Shown here: positions 40,805 through 50,573 of the stretch, piece after piece
Numbering within the stretch: position 1 is the stretch's first letter
Layout of the letters: each line of letters begins with the position of its first letter
From: Phytophthora sp. 'mugwort'
Lineage: Eukaryota; Oomycota; Peronosporomycetes; Peronosporales; Peronosporaceae
Direction of reading: 5' to 3'
NCBI GenBank assembly: GCA_033558025.1
Contig: JAUCEF010000013.1
Location: 3,527,001-3,591,000 of the forward strand
Length of the DNA: 64,000 nt
Translations under genes and position numbers: made by a program
Notes under the pieces: generated by a model
What the model saw: only the letters and a program-made list of their open reading frames with translations
Told to the model about the DNA's origin: nothing
The model's database searches: none

Positions 40805-40819
40805 GCGCCAAATTGGCGC
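40805..40819. promoter_or_regulatory. E2F-like palindrome upstream of the kinase gene
   Basis: gcgccaaattggcgc is a palindrome except for its centre base, and each half matches the E2F core GCGCCAAA/TTGGCGC. It lies 28 bases before the ATG at 40,848. Between the two is 'acattcccac', resembling the oomycete initiator (pyrimidine-rich around CATT). The regulatory role is an inference. Confidence 0.4.
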
Positions 40820-40847
40820 AACATTCCCACATTAACTTGATTTTCGT

Positions 40848-42197
40848 ATGCTCTATTTCCTCGTACTTAGACGGATCCTTTCAGTCCGCCTCACGTCGAG
40901 TGCGTCACTTCGATACGTGCCTCCGACCCCCACAGAGCTATTAGATCTCCTCTCCTACCATCGGAAGCATATGCATCGCATCGCCGGCCGCATCCCATTC
41001 CGTCGCGCATTCTCGACTCTCAACACCAGAAATGTGTTCCATAGCAACATGGTGGCCAAGATTGACGAGCTGGCGCAGCTGCCGCAGACCGGAGTGTCGC
41101 TCCAGTACCTGCTCGAGTTCGGGACGGATATTTCCCCGCAAAAACTCATCCAGTCCGCGCGTTTCCTGCATGGGGAGATGCCAGTCCGATACGCGCACCG
41201 CATCAAAAACCTGGAGAACCTTCCGCATGGGCTAAGCGATATGCCGTCCGTCAAGCAGGTGCGTGAATGGTACGTCAACTCGGCCCGAGAACTGCTTAAC
41301 TTTCCTAAAGTGGAGACGTACCAAGACGAATTGGCTTTCCGAAATTTAATTGAAAGCATTAAAGGCCGCCATAGTGGCACGTTATACACGATGGCCAAGG
41401 GCGTCCACGAACTCAAGATGGAACTTTTCAAATCCTTTTCGGAAAAAGAAAACGGCGGGATGCATCGTGGCCACCCCAGGAAAGAACTGGGCGAGAGGTA
41501 TTTGAGATCCCAAGAATTTGCCGATCTGTCGGACTTGCACTCGTTTCTGGATGCGTTCTACATGTCGAGAATCGGCATCCGCATGCTCATGAGTCAACAT
41601 ATTGCTCTGCATGAGGAAGAGGAAGGATGGGTCGGGTGTATTTGTGAGAGCACGTCACCTGCGGAAATTGCCCTTGCCGCGATTGACACAGCCCGACACA
41701 TGTGTCTGAGGCAGTATGGAGACGCCCCTGAGGTCGAGCTGCATGGCCACACCGACTTCTCGATGCCCTTTGTGCCAAGTCACTTGCACCACATGCTTTT
41801 CGAGGTGATCAAGAACTCCATGCGTGCGGTGGTGGAATTCCACGGAGTGGATAACGATATGCCGCCCATCAAGATCGTGATTGCGGACGGTGAGGATAAT
41901 GAAGACGTTTCGATAAAAATATCGGACGAAGGAGGAGGTATCCCGCGTTCGTCAGTCTCGCGGATTTGGTCGTATCTCTATACGACAGCGGATTCGGAGG
42001 CGTTCGAGAGACTAGAGGCGCCCAATGATTTCGGTGGTGATTCTCCACTAGCTGGACTGGGCTACGGCTTGCCGATCAGTCGTTTGTTTGCACGGTACTT
42101 CGGTGGAGATCTCCAGGTGATTTCAATGGAGGGGTACGGCACCGATGCGTACCTGCACTTGAAGCGTGTTGGCGATGCTTCTGAGCCGCTCCCGTAA
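40848..42197 (+). CDS. PDK: Mitochondrial pyruvate dehydrogenase (or branched-chain) kinase, 449 aa
   Basis: This GHKL-fold protein kinase phosphorylates the E1 subunit of a mitochondrial 2-oxoacid dehydrogenase and switches it off. The N-terminus is basic and hydroxylated without acidic residues ('MLYFLVLRRILSVRLTSSAS'), as in mitochondrial presequences. The four-helix domain (about residues 70-260) includes 'FLDAFYMSRIGIRMLMSQH'. The ATPase domain has the N-box 'FEVIKNSMRAVVEFHG', G1 'DEGGGIP' and G2 'GLGYGLPISRLFARYFGGD'. Length and motif order are complete and the frame is intronless. PDK and BCKDK are hard to separate by eye; PDK is preferred on general similarity. The coiled-coil gene converges on it 190 bases downstream. 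Confidence 0.93.
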   Translation: MLYFLVLRRILSVRLTSSASLRYVPPTPTELLDLLSYHRKHMHRIAGRIPFRRAFSTLNTRNVFHSNMVAKIDELAQLPQTGVSLQYLLEFGTDISPQKLIQSARFLHGEMPVRYAHRIKNLENLPHGLSDMPSVKQVREWYVNSARELLNFPKVETYQDELAFRNLIESIKGRHSGTLYTMAKGVHELKMELFKSFSEKENGGMHRGHPRKELGERYLRSQEFADLSDLHSFLDAFYMSRIGIRMLMSQHIALHEEEEGWVGCICESTSPAEIALAAIDTARHMCLRQYGDAPEVELHGHTDFSMPFVPSHLHHMLFEVIKNSMRAVVEFHGVDNDMPPIKIVIADGEDNEDVSIKISDEGGGIPRSSVSRIWSYLYTTADSEAFERLEAPNDFGGDSPLAGLGYGLPISRLFARYFGGDLQVISMEGYGTDAYLHLKRVGDASEPLP

Positions 42198-42386
42198 GGA
42201 ATTTTACGGGATTCTGCTTGTGTCTTTTCGGCTACTGAATCAGCTGGACCCATCTACCGATCTACAGATCAACTCCAATGTACGTACTTGTAATAGAACT
42301 CACTCAAGACGATATCTTCGCTTGAAATATTGGCATGTGACCTGTTCGTTATCTACCAGTCAATGGTTCTTTGTCCTCTATGTCGT

Positions 42387-44732
42387 TTAACTCGGCCTGC
42401 TCTTCGGTCGTAACATCTGTGCTCGAGCCTGAATTCTGCTAGTGATTGCTCCAGTGCTTGCTCCAAGACGTTCTACTGTATCGGCTCTTCCTGAGTGTCG
42501 TGCAGAGCCGTTCATCCGTACGACTTGAAGTGGATCCAGCTTTGTCTGAGACCTTGGCCGATCCTCAGGTGATTCAAGCGTAATTGCTGCTAACATTTTG
42601 TTTGCGGACGAGTCATTTTCCACTGTCGGGGTTCGTTTCAGAAATGATGCTGAAGATGGCGAGTCTAGTGACAATGGAGCTTCACCAGATTGATAGCGAT
42701 GTCCGATGACAACCCCGCTAATTCCTAGGGAGGCAATTTGCTGCTCGCGTCTGAGATCTCTCAAAATTTCCACGAGCTCGATCTCAGTGATGAACTGCTT
42801 ACTCATAGCTTCGATCTTCACCTTCAGTTGTTGCAACTCGTCGCTTAAAGGTGTCCACGAGCGCAGGATGTCGTCTTCACCAACTTTATCGTAGCTATCG
42901 CCGTCAACACTCTCAGTAGCACCAACTAACCCTTTCTTATGGATCACAGCAGCGAGCTTTGCAAGTGCCATCTCCAGTACATGTTGGCTCCGAGTAAGTG
43001 CACTAACTTCACGGCCCACATTTTCCAGTGTATGCTTTTCCGCAGCCCACTCATTCATGGCGGCTGTAGCCACCTTGTTGTCAGCTTCATGGCGGAAGAA
43101 CATATCGGTAAATGCTTCCGAGTATCGACACAGTGCAGCAGCCATTTCGCCGGCAGCAGCACGTGCAGTAATCGCTACAGGAAACCGGCAGCTCTCAGGT
43201 TCATCGCTACGCCCGCCTAACAACGCTAAAATCTGCATCGAAAAGTCCGAGCCGAGCACACGACTTACCTTTTCGACGTGAGCTTCAGCCGCAGAAAGAT
43301 CCACAGGCTCTTGTGCCATGGTAGCGTATGCGTCATTGATCAAGGCCACTAACTTGTCTAAATGTTTCTGTGCCACTGGATTCACACTGGTATAGCTGTT
43401 CGGATTGAGTCGTTTCTGTTTCTTCCAGCGGTGCTTGAGAAGGTTTAAATTCCGGGATAATTCCAGCAGTGACACTCGTAAAACAGGAATCTGCGAGCTT
43501 GTAAGATGCTGTGACCCCTTCTTGATGCTTAGCGAGGGGCCTTTATCCCCTACTATTAGCTCATCAGACGCCCCGCTCTCGCCGTTTATGATGTCACTGC
43601 CAAGCTGGAGTTGGAGCTGAAGCTGTTTCGACCGATGGACTGCCGGTGAACTTTCAATATCTCGGAGATGGCTGCGTAAGTGCTTGAGCTCATTCTGAAG
43701 TGCTATGATTTCCAGTTTCTCGGCCTTGGACTCACAGTACGAGTAAAGCTGCAAGTTTGACGTCCGGATCAGCTGGAATGCGCGCTTGACTTCTTGCTGA
43801 CATTGATCCAGGCTCAAATGAAGTTCACTGAGTCGCGGATTGTTACTATTAGCTGCTCCAAGCTGCAAACGTCTATAGGCGTCGGATAGTTCGGCGGCAG
43901 CTCGGGCGTCTGCTTCACGCTTGGTTGCCTCTTGCTGTCGAATCCGTGCCTCGACCTTCGATTTCATGTCTTCAGGAATCGTAAATGGCTGCAGATCCGT
44001 ATATCCCTGGGAACGCTGCGTACCATCAAGACGTTGCAAGTGTGTTTGCAGTGATAGCTTCTCATCATTCGTCTGGTATGTAAATGTCTCGGGTATGTGG
44101 CTGGGAGGTGGTGGTTGCAACGCAGCCAACTGAAGAGGTAATTCCTGGAATTTCTGCGTCAGCTCCACGAATCGGTTGTTAAAATCCTGGCGATTATTCT
44201 CGACTTTCTGCATGGGCAAAACAAACGTCACAACGAGTACTTGGATAAGTGAAAGACACGATCTTTTTGCTGATGTTCTTGCTTTCCTTGAGCGTACCGT
44301 ATCGACGACATTAATATCCTTCTCGACTGTAGTTGACAGGACTGATAAATGACTTTGGTGTGTACGCATATCATTCTGGAAAACTTCGATGACACTCTCG
44401 TACTCTTTCAGCTTCGAAGACATGTTATTGACTCGAGCGCGAACGCCTGAAACTTCACCGCGAACGGTTTCTGAGCCTTGATTTGTGTCGCAGCGCAGTT
44501 GGTAGATGTCGCCTCGCACTTCGTTCACGTTTGCTTCCAGTCGCGCTAAGCGTTCGCAGATGTGTAGGATAATGGAACGCGACGCACTTGTATGTACACT
44601 CAGTCCTTGCTGCACATGCTCCAAAGTCTCACCTACTGTCGTTGCCCTTCCTGGATCACCCAGCACGCCAGCACTGGCGCTTTCTGTTGCCGTGTTTTGC
44701 ACGGTAGTCACATCTCCTGTCGAGCCGATCAT
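42387..44732 (-). CDS. Long coiled-coil protein, 781 aa, unknown function
   Basis: The frame starts at ATG 44,732. After a Ser/Thr/Gly-rich head (residues 1-50) come heptad-rich segments: about 55-150 ('ERLARLEANVNEVRGDIYQL'), 250-290, 320-370 and 420-450. A helical mid-region (500-620) precedes a disordered tail. A run of hydrophobic residues 'SLIQVLVVTFVLPMQ' near residue 160 is odd in this context. A 90-nt GT-AG candidate intron (44,208-44,297) would remove it while keeping frame, so the true protein may be 751 aa. No enzyme motif. It could be a cytoskeletal or ciliary structural protein, which is only inferred from coiled coils. Confidence 0.75.
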   Translation of the reverse strand: MIGSTGDVTTVQNTATESASAGVLGDPGRATTVGETLEHVQQGLSVHTSASRSIILHICERLARLEANVNEVRGDIYQLRCDTNQGSETVRGEVSGVRARVNNMSSKLKEYESVIEVFQNDMRTHQSHLSVLSTTVEKDINVVDTVRSRKARTSAKRSCLSLIQVLVVTFVLPMQKVENNRQDFNNRFVELTQKFQELPLQLAALQPPPPSHIPETFTYQTNDEKLSLQTHLQRLDGTQRSQGYTDLQPFTIPEDMKSKVEARIRQQEATKREADARAAAELSDAYRRLQLGAANSNNPRLSELHLSLDQCQQEVKRAFQLIRTSNLQLYSYCESKAEKLEIIALQNELKHLRSHLRDIESSPAVHRSKQLQLQLQLGSDIINGESGASDELIVGDKGPSLSIKKGSQHLTSSQIPVLRVSLLELSRNLNLLKHRWKKQKRLNPNSYTSVNPVAQKHLDKLVALINDAYATMAQEPVDLSAAEAHVEKVSRVLGSDFSMQILALLGGRSDEPESCRFPVAITARAAAGEMAAALCRYSEAFTDMFFRHEADNKVATAAMNEWAAEKHTLENVGREVSALTRSQHVLEMALAKLAAVIHKKGLVGATESVDGDSYDKVGEDDILRSWTPLSDELQQLKVKIEAMSKQFITEIELVEILRDLRREQQIASLGISGVVIGHRYQSGEAPLSLDSPSSASFLKRTPTVENDSSANKMLAAITLESPEDRPRSQTKLDPLQVVRMNGSARHSGRADTVERLGASTGAITSRIQARAQMLRPKSRPS

Positions 44733-45009
44733 ACCAAGGTAATATGTGTCTTGAGTGGTCAGGCAATCTAGTACAAAAACAACAAACGTTGATGTCGTCT
44801 AGCAAACAGCCGCAGAGAAACCGAAGTCTTTACTATTCAAGGCTTCACCTGGCTATTTTTGAGGTCCATCGTACTAAATGACAACTACGCAAATTAAAAA
44901 AAATAGCGAAGTCACTGACTTCAAGTCAGGAACGATTAAAACATTACCCCGTTGTGGTCCATCGATCACCTGCAGTTGCCAACGCGATCAAACACTTTTG
45001 CTCGTATCT
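44733..45009. other. Intergenic spacer, no gene
   Basis: The 277 bases between the CSN1 stop and the coiled-coil ATG hold an AT-rich stretch near 44,886-44,905 and no convincing frame; the small plus-strand frame that continues into 45,219 is antisense to CSN1 exons 4-5. Confidence 0.5.
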
Positions 45010-46550
45010 TTACGTGTCGCGGATAATGATGTTGTTTTTCAGCAGACTCATACGCAAAAGGAGGTTGCGCGACTCGGCAGCATACTTCCGACCCACTTCA
45101 AAGGCGCGTTCGTAAGTTGTAACGCGCTGGTTCGGGTGATAAGCATACAGTACCTGCACATAGGAGAAATGTCAAGAGCAATCGGTGAGTACCACCAAAC
45201 TACATTTATGGGGAACTAACTGCACGTGTCGTCGCGAACCTTTTGATATGAATCCATTCGTGCGTGCAGACGTTCCGCCGCAATCAGGTCACAGATTTCC
45301 TTCTCAAGATCCGCCGTCGGTGTGTTGAAAGTACGAGCCATCTGGCGCAAATCCACTGAAAGGTACGGGTAAAAGTACTGGATAATTCCGCGGCTGCGAA
45401 TCTCCTTGCACAACTTCTCCACATGCTCGTTCAAGTACAGGTCCAGCTTGAGCTCAGGCTATCAGGAATACATCAAAATTTGATCATTATCAAGTCCCGT
45501 TAGCGCACAAAATCATGAAATATTGCGTTCGGGAGTCTTGCTTACCTTCATTTTCTCCAGGGTCTGCAGACACGACGCATAGTTGCTCGAGTAGAAGTCG
45601 GTAATAAGCTCACGCAACCACGGCAGCAGCTCCAAGAACGCCTTGAATGACGAATTGTTGATCACTTTTTCCTTCAGTTCTTCCCGTTTAAATGACGCCA
45701 GGGCGCAAATTCCGCCGTACAGCGCAATGTCCTCCGCGTGCAGCACCTCATTGAAACTCGAGCCGATCTCCGCGCTGCACTCCATAAACTTGGATGCAGC
45801 TCCATGATAATTCCTGTCGTGCAACGCCACAAGCCCAAAAGCTGACGCGATCTTCGACTTTAGACTGACATAATAATAACATAAGAATAAATACCAGTCA
45901 GCTTGCTAGATTTATCACAAGAAACAGCGTCCTCTACTCACATCACGTCGTTCTGAGAGCTGCTCACTTGCTCTAACTTGGTCAAGTAGTTGGTCACGTG
46001 GCCGAAGTTGCGCATGTGCAGCGCCACTTTGCTCACGTTAAGACACATTTCAATAATGTGCTTGTCCGTGGTACAGTAGTCCCGCGCTTGGGCAAAACTC
46101 TTGAGCGCAGCGGGCAGGTCCCCCAGCTCGTAGTAAAAGTCTCCCAAGTCGTTATGCCCCATCTAACAAAAAACATAATCGACAAAATACACACGTTAAG
46201 ACAAATATCTAAACGGTCTCTCGTAATTGATATCAAACTCGTACACGGATGCTCTCCTTGATCATCGTGGACTTGTACGAGTTGAGTTCCTGCTCCAGCC
46301 GTTCGTGCTGCTGCGCCGCGTTGTGTTTCACATTATCAATGAAACTGATCTCGTTCTTCGCCTTGTCACCCAAGAGCTCGGCGTAGAGGCCCATATTCAG
46401 ACTTCCCTTGAGCTCGCGGAGTAGAGTGCGTCTCGCCTCAGCCTCCAGCGCGGGACACATGTTGGTGAGGAACAAGAGCCGCTCGGTGCGGTTGCGCCCG
46501 CTGTACTTGGCAGCGTACGCCTCCACGTCAAAGCCCTCGAGTGCCGCCAT
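45010..46550 (-). CDS. CSN1: COP9 signalosome complex subunit 1, five exons, 402 aa
   Basis: The gene removes NEDD8 from cullins as part of the COP9 signalosome. Exons on the minus strand: 46,550-46,245; 46,162-45,942; 45,864-45,546; 45,458-45,240; 45,153-45,010. Introns of 76-87 nt have GT-AG ends and the summed length keeps frame (403 codons with stop). 'GHNDLGDFYYELGDLPAALK' and 'ARDYCTTDKHIIEMCLNVSK' are the N-terminal helical repeats. 'IALYGGICALASFKREELKE' and 'FLELLPWLRELITDFY' lead into the PCI domain, which ends 'IIQYFYPYLSVDLRQMARTF', 'ADLEKEICDLIA' and 'HARMDSYQK'. The last exon gives 'LYAYHPNQRVTTYERAFEVG' and a C-terminal helix. RPN7 is the alternative, but the CSN1-type ICALA block favours CSN1. 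The exon 4 donor GTTCGC is weak. Confidence 0.9.
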
Positions 46551-46843
46551 TTGTTTGAGAACCTAATCTTGTTTGTGACTATGATGTGTATCTTGCGGTT
46601 AAGTAAATATCTATCCAATCAGATGCTTTTTTACGCAAATAATGCTAAATTTAAAGGTTATGATTGGAACATGGGATTTTGTTTCCAAAATGAGCTTGGT
46701 ATTTGCACGCCTCTTCTAAATAGGCGCTCAGTCTACTTCGCCTACTTCATCTATAGATAGGCGTTTTTTGAGACCTAGAAGTAGGTGCTTAGTTTAGGAA
46801 TGTACCAAGTAACTCCCAAAATCAAAAGTAGGTGAATACAATT
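46551..46843. other. Spacer upstream of CSN1, no gene
   Basis: AT-rich spacer between the divergent-side CSN1 start and the 3' end of the disrupted host gene. The word taggcg recurs at 46,721 and 46,757. No coding signal. Confidence 0.4.
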
Positions 46844-47218
46844 CTAGTTAGTGTGTGTTTTCCGCACTATCTTTTGTTTCTCAGCTAAAGCGATCAACTC
46901 GAAGTACTGTTTGGCTTGCAGTTGGCCTTCCATGATGTAGTTGCTCACTGACGCCCGCTGATCGCTCTTGACTTGCTTGAAGAAAGCTGAAATCACTTCC
47001 ACGGTGTGACTCCTGGTGTACGTGACGCTAAACCAGCGAGAAAGACTACAAGTTTATTGAATTCATGGCCACAATACACAGTGATCTACGCTTTCATGAA
47101 GTCAGTCTGGTCAGCACCGTCAATAAAGCGTTTAAATATGCTGTCGTTGGCGTATCGTTGTACCAGCGTCTGCCACTGTTTCCAGATATCGTAGATCACG
47201 CCGGAGTTGTTGAAATGT
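46844..47218 (-). pseudogene. 3' part of unrecognised host gene, disrupted by Gypsy insertion
   Basis: Reading right to left, the exon piece 47,218-47,090 gives 'NNSGVIYDIWKQWQTLVQRY' and 'ANDSIFKRFIDGADQTDFMK'. A 62-nt GT-AG intron (47,089-47,028) is followed by the last exon 47,027-46,844, reading 'VTYTRSHTVEVISAFFKQVK' and 'YIMEGQLQAKQYFELIALAE' to a TAG. The upstream part of the same exon continues in frame on the other side of the retrotransposon at 52,589-52,717. I do not recognise the family; the protein is helical and charged. The host reading frame is otherwise undamaged, which points to a recent insertion. Confidence 0.6.
47213..47218. repeat. Left target duplication of Gypsy insertion (aaatgt)
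   Basis: Six bases aaatgt here are repeated exactly at 52,583-52,588 on the other side of the element. Removing the element and one copy restores an open host exon. Confidence 0.65.
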
Positions 47219-47535
47219 TATGATTTAGAGCTTGAAGATCAAGCTCATGGACAAGCTGTCCTAACCACGAACCACGGAAGGTGGAAGAGAGGAAAGCAAC
47301 TACGCTGCAACCTCAGCGGCGACTCAAATACTTCAAAAACAGATCTCGACCTGCAGCCCAGCTGGAGTGGTGCTGCAACTGCTACCAGAAGTCTCTCCCT
47401 GGACTGCCATGGGATGGCAGGAGAGAGCACGACAGAGTAGAACATTAGAGTAGCTCAGTTCACATTTTACTTCCAACTTAGCAATACGCGTTGCCTGTTG
47501 GTGGGAGTTCCAGCTCCCAAGTTCGTGTGGAACGT
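47216..47535 (+). repeat. 5' LTR of Gypsy element
   Basis: Matches the 3' LTR over the words gagcttgaagatcaagctca, ctgcaactgctaccagaagt and gtgggagttccagct, with scattered substitutions (for example 'cctcagcggcgact' against 'ccgcagcggcgatt'). Exact end is uncertain: after 'gtgtggaacgt' the two copies diverge. Confidence 0.85.
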
Positions 47536-47687
47536 CCATCGTTAACAATAATATATGTTCAAGCACGAATGAGAATGCGCAGCGGCCACACGACGGAGGA
47601 AGTCTCGCGTCAAAGTCGAAGCGAGGACGGCAGTCAAAGATCAGCTATGGCGAGCGTACCGATTACGTCGTCGGCCATACTGCCACC

Positions 47688-48407
47688 ATGGACAAGGACA
47701 TCTCTCACGCGAGTTTGGTGCAGTGGAAAAAGGAGCGTCGTGAATATGAAGATGCGATTGCTGCTCGCTGTACAATCTCCGGTGAAGACATCAGCAAGGC
47801 GTTGATGAGTGTCAATAGTTCGTTTGATCACACCCTGCTGAAGACGTTGTGCAAGCTCGACTGGGAGCTCTCGCTCGAGTCCGTCACGGAGGAGCGCATC
47901 ATCAGTGAGATTGACAAGATTGTCAACAACGTTAAGAACGGCTCGATCGTGAACATCGATGCGCTGTTCGACGACGATTTTTTGCGCATGGATTTGCACG
48001 AATCTGACGTGCAAGCTTGGGTGGTTAACTACTTCAAGCTGTACGAGGAAATCATTTCAAGCAACGGGTTGCAGACCACGTTTGCAGCGGCCATGGGAAT
48101 TGCCCACAAATGCACAATTTTGCGCAAGCGTTTGCAGCCCACGGGACTTCGTAATGAGGTCGAGACGCATCAAAAATTCATCGACAAGGCCAGCACGAAG
48201 AGTGATGTGGCTTTGCACAAGCTTGTGAAGGAGAAAGTCCTGGAGCAGGAAAAGGTGTTCCGCTCAGTAGTGAACCGGAAGAGGCTACAGATGCAGCTAA
48301 AACAGGAAAACAAATCACGGCCTGGAGAACGACATGCTATTGAGAGGCACGACAGCGACCGAACTGCTGTCACGTCAAAGCCGTGGGGGAATAAGCGCAA
48401 GGCCTGA
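47688..48407 (+). CDS. Gypsy Gag protein, 239 aa
   Basis: The intact frame from ATG 47,688 reads 'MDKDISHASLVQWKKERREY' and is largely helical and charged, like retrotransposon capsid proteins. It ends Lys/Arg-rich at 48,407. The nucleocapsid knuckle 'GGCFSCGKYNWLSECP' lies about 60 bases downstream in another frame at about 48,474-48,521; its usual His is replaced by Trp. Gag would form the particle around the element RNA. Confidence 0.75.
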   Translation: MDKDISHASLVQWKKERREYEDAIAARCTISGEDISKALMSVNSSFDHTLLKTLCKLDWELSLESVTEERIISEIDKIVNNVKNGSIVNIDALFDDDFLRMDLHESDVQAWVVNYFKLYEEIISSNGLQTTFAAAMGIAHKCTILRKRLQPTGLRNEVETHQKFIDKASTKSDVALHKLVKEKVLEQEKVFRSVVNRKRLQMQLKQENKSRPGERHAIERHDSDRTAVTSKPWGNKRKA

Positions 48408-48471
48408 TGCTAGCGTGTTGAGCGGCCTTAAGCCACTGGATCATCTCAGGTGCCAGCAAAGAGCAAGCCGC

Positions 48472-50351
48472 GTGGCGGTTGTTTCAGCTGCGGAAAATAT
48501 AATTGGTTGAGTGAATGCCCGACATCAATGGGGTTGAGAAGGAAGCAATCTTAGCAAAGCGCGGCTCGAAGAAGCAATCAGCAAAGTGGTTCAGGGTGAA
48601 GCGAGTGAACCCACCTGTGGGAACACAAGACAGAGTGCGATCGACGGCGACATTAAATGCTGTGCTTGGCATGCCTTACTGCGCTGATAGTGGATCTGAC
48701 TGGAACATCATTTCGCACAGCCACGTCAAGGAGCTGCAGGCTCTTGATTAGGATGTTGTGGTTGTGGTACTGGATGAATCGGTGGAATTGGAGTCTGTTA
48801 GAGGCAGTACTCACTGCGACACAAGGTGTCGATGTGTACTTATGCCTGAACACAGCAGCCGGTCCAGTGAGATGCCAAGACCCGAAGCGACGCCTCATTG
48901 TGGAATCCGACGTTAATGAATTAATTGTTGTTCGCATGCTTCTAGCTGAATTGGGCATTGACGTGGATCGCGAGCTTGAGCAGCTTGCTGCCCGGAGCTT
49001 GAGTGATGATGAAACGTCTGGAGACCAAACTGCAATCCCAGTATGGGAGGACACGCAGGATGAAGAGGTCGCCAAGGTGGTTAACAGCATGGTCGAAGAT
49101 TGTGTGGAGCGTGGAATAGTTTCACCGAATGATGAAGAAGAGCGTTTGAGGACGATTATTTTTACTTTTATCGGGTAGAAGCTTATCCTCGGCGATGATC
49201 CGCCTGCCAAGGTAACCCCGCTCAAGATTCGACTGAAGCCTGGTGCAGAACCGTTCAAATGCAAGGCGAGGCAGTACATCCCTGAGACGTCAGGGTTTCT
49301 CGCGAAGTTCAACGCAGAGCTGGTGCGGTTAGTCTGGGTATCGAGAACAAGTGAAGCCGGTGGGTATGTGCAGCAGTACCGGTGCAGAAGCCAAACAGCG
49401 ATGAGTTCCGCCAAGCCAATGACTACCGGCCGGTCAGCTCGTTGTCGGAAGTTATAGCTGGCGTGATGCCTAGTTTGCAAGTACGGCTGGAAAAGTGCAA
49501 AGGGAAGAAGTAGAAGTTCTACGCCATCTTCGATTTATCAAGGGTTTTTCCAACTGCCGTTGCACAAGGACTCTCAGGAACGCCTCTTACATGACGGACC
49601 GTGGCATCTTCACACCAACGAGAGTGCCGCAGGGTTGCACGGACGCAGCTCTCCATTTTCAGTAAACTGTTGAAGAAGTGCCCAAAGAATACCTCCATGA
49701 GTGTGTCTTAGTGTGGATTGACGATCTGCTGGCGTACGCGGACACTGTGATGGAACTCATGGATGCGATCGAAGCAATTCTCAAGCAGCTCGATAAGTTT
49801 GGTTTCAAGCTGAACCCCAGGAAGTGCAAACTGTTCCAGACTGAGATCAAGTGGTGTGGTAGGATCATCAATAAGGATGGAGTGGGGCATGACCCGGAGC
49901 GGATTCAGCCATTGCAAAAGATCCCGCCGCCAGCAACTGCTGCCGAGCTGCAGTAGTTCGTGTGTGCGACAAACTGGATGCGTGAAGGACTCGTAGACTA
50001 CGCTCGAGTGGTTAAGCCTTTGCAGGAACGACTTGAAGAGTCTCTACGCGGAACGAAGCGGAGCAAGAGAGCTGCTGCGGGTGTGGCATCAGCCTTTCGT
50101 CCAAAGAATTGGCAAGTTTCGCAGCAGTGAAGGACCTGCTTTCGCACTCGGCGATGTTTACGTACCCGGATCCGGAGAAACAGCTCTGCTTGCTGTCAGA
50201 TGCCTCCGATACTGGGTGGGGGCTGATCGTCAGTCAGGTGGCCGACTGGAAGCACGTCAAATCGATTCAGGAGCAGCATCACGAGCTTTTGATCTGCATG
50301 GGCGGCTCATTTAGTGGCTCGGCACTCAACTGGAGTGTTATCGTGAAGTAG
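48472..50351 (+). pseudogene. Gypsy zinc knuckle, protease, reverse transcriptase and RNase H, broken
   Basis: Downstream of the zinc knuckle, the protease region 48,515-48,751 contains 'MPYCADSGSDWNIIS', with the active-site Asp-Ser-Gly. RT pieces are 'KVTPLKIRLKPGAEPF' (49,210), 'RGIFTPTRVPQGCTDAALHF' (49,602) and the catalytic 'VLVWIDDLLAYADT' (49,708-49,750, Ile-Asp-Asp). RNase H is seen at 50,109-50,351 with 'LCLLSDASDTGWGLIVSQV'. Stops at about 49,176, 49,662, 49,953 and 50,349, plus frame changes, show it is inactive. Confidence 0.85.
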
Positions 50352-50573
50352 TGTTTTCCTATTGTGCGTGCCTGTGAGAAGTTGGAATACCCGCTACTGC
50401 GCCCGCAAGGACTCAGGATCTACTGCGATCATCGAAACATCATCCATTTGTTTGCTCCCGGTAAGGCGCTGAAGAAGACGATGCGTGGAAAGCTACTTCG
50501 CTAGTCGACTAAGCTGATGAAGTAACGCTATTCGCTGGAACACATTGATGGCGCCAACAACGTCTGGGCTGAC

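Noticed and set aside
44878..45219. Plus-strand 113-residue open frame
   Set aside because: It is antisense to the last exon and intron of CSN1, whose translation matches the family; the plus-strand frame has no motif.
48653..49480. Minus-strand 275-residue open frame
   Set aside because: Antisense to the Gypsy protease/RT region; the plus strand carries the recognised motifs.
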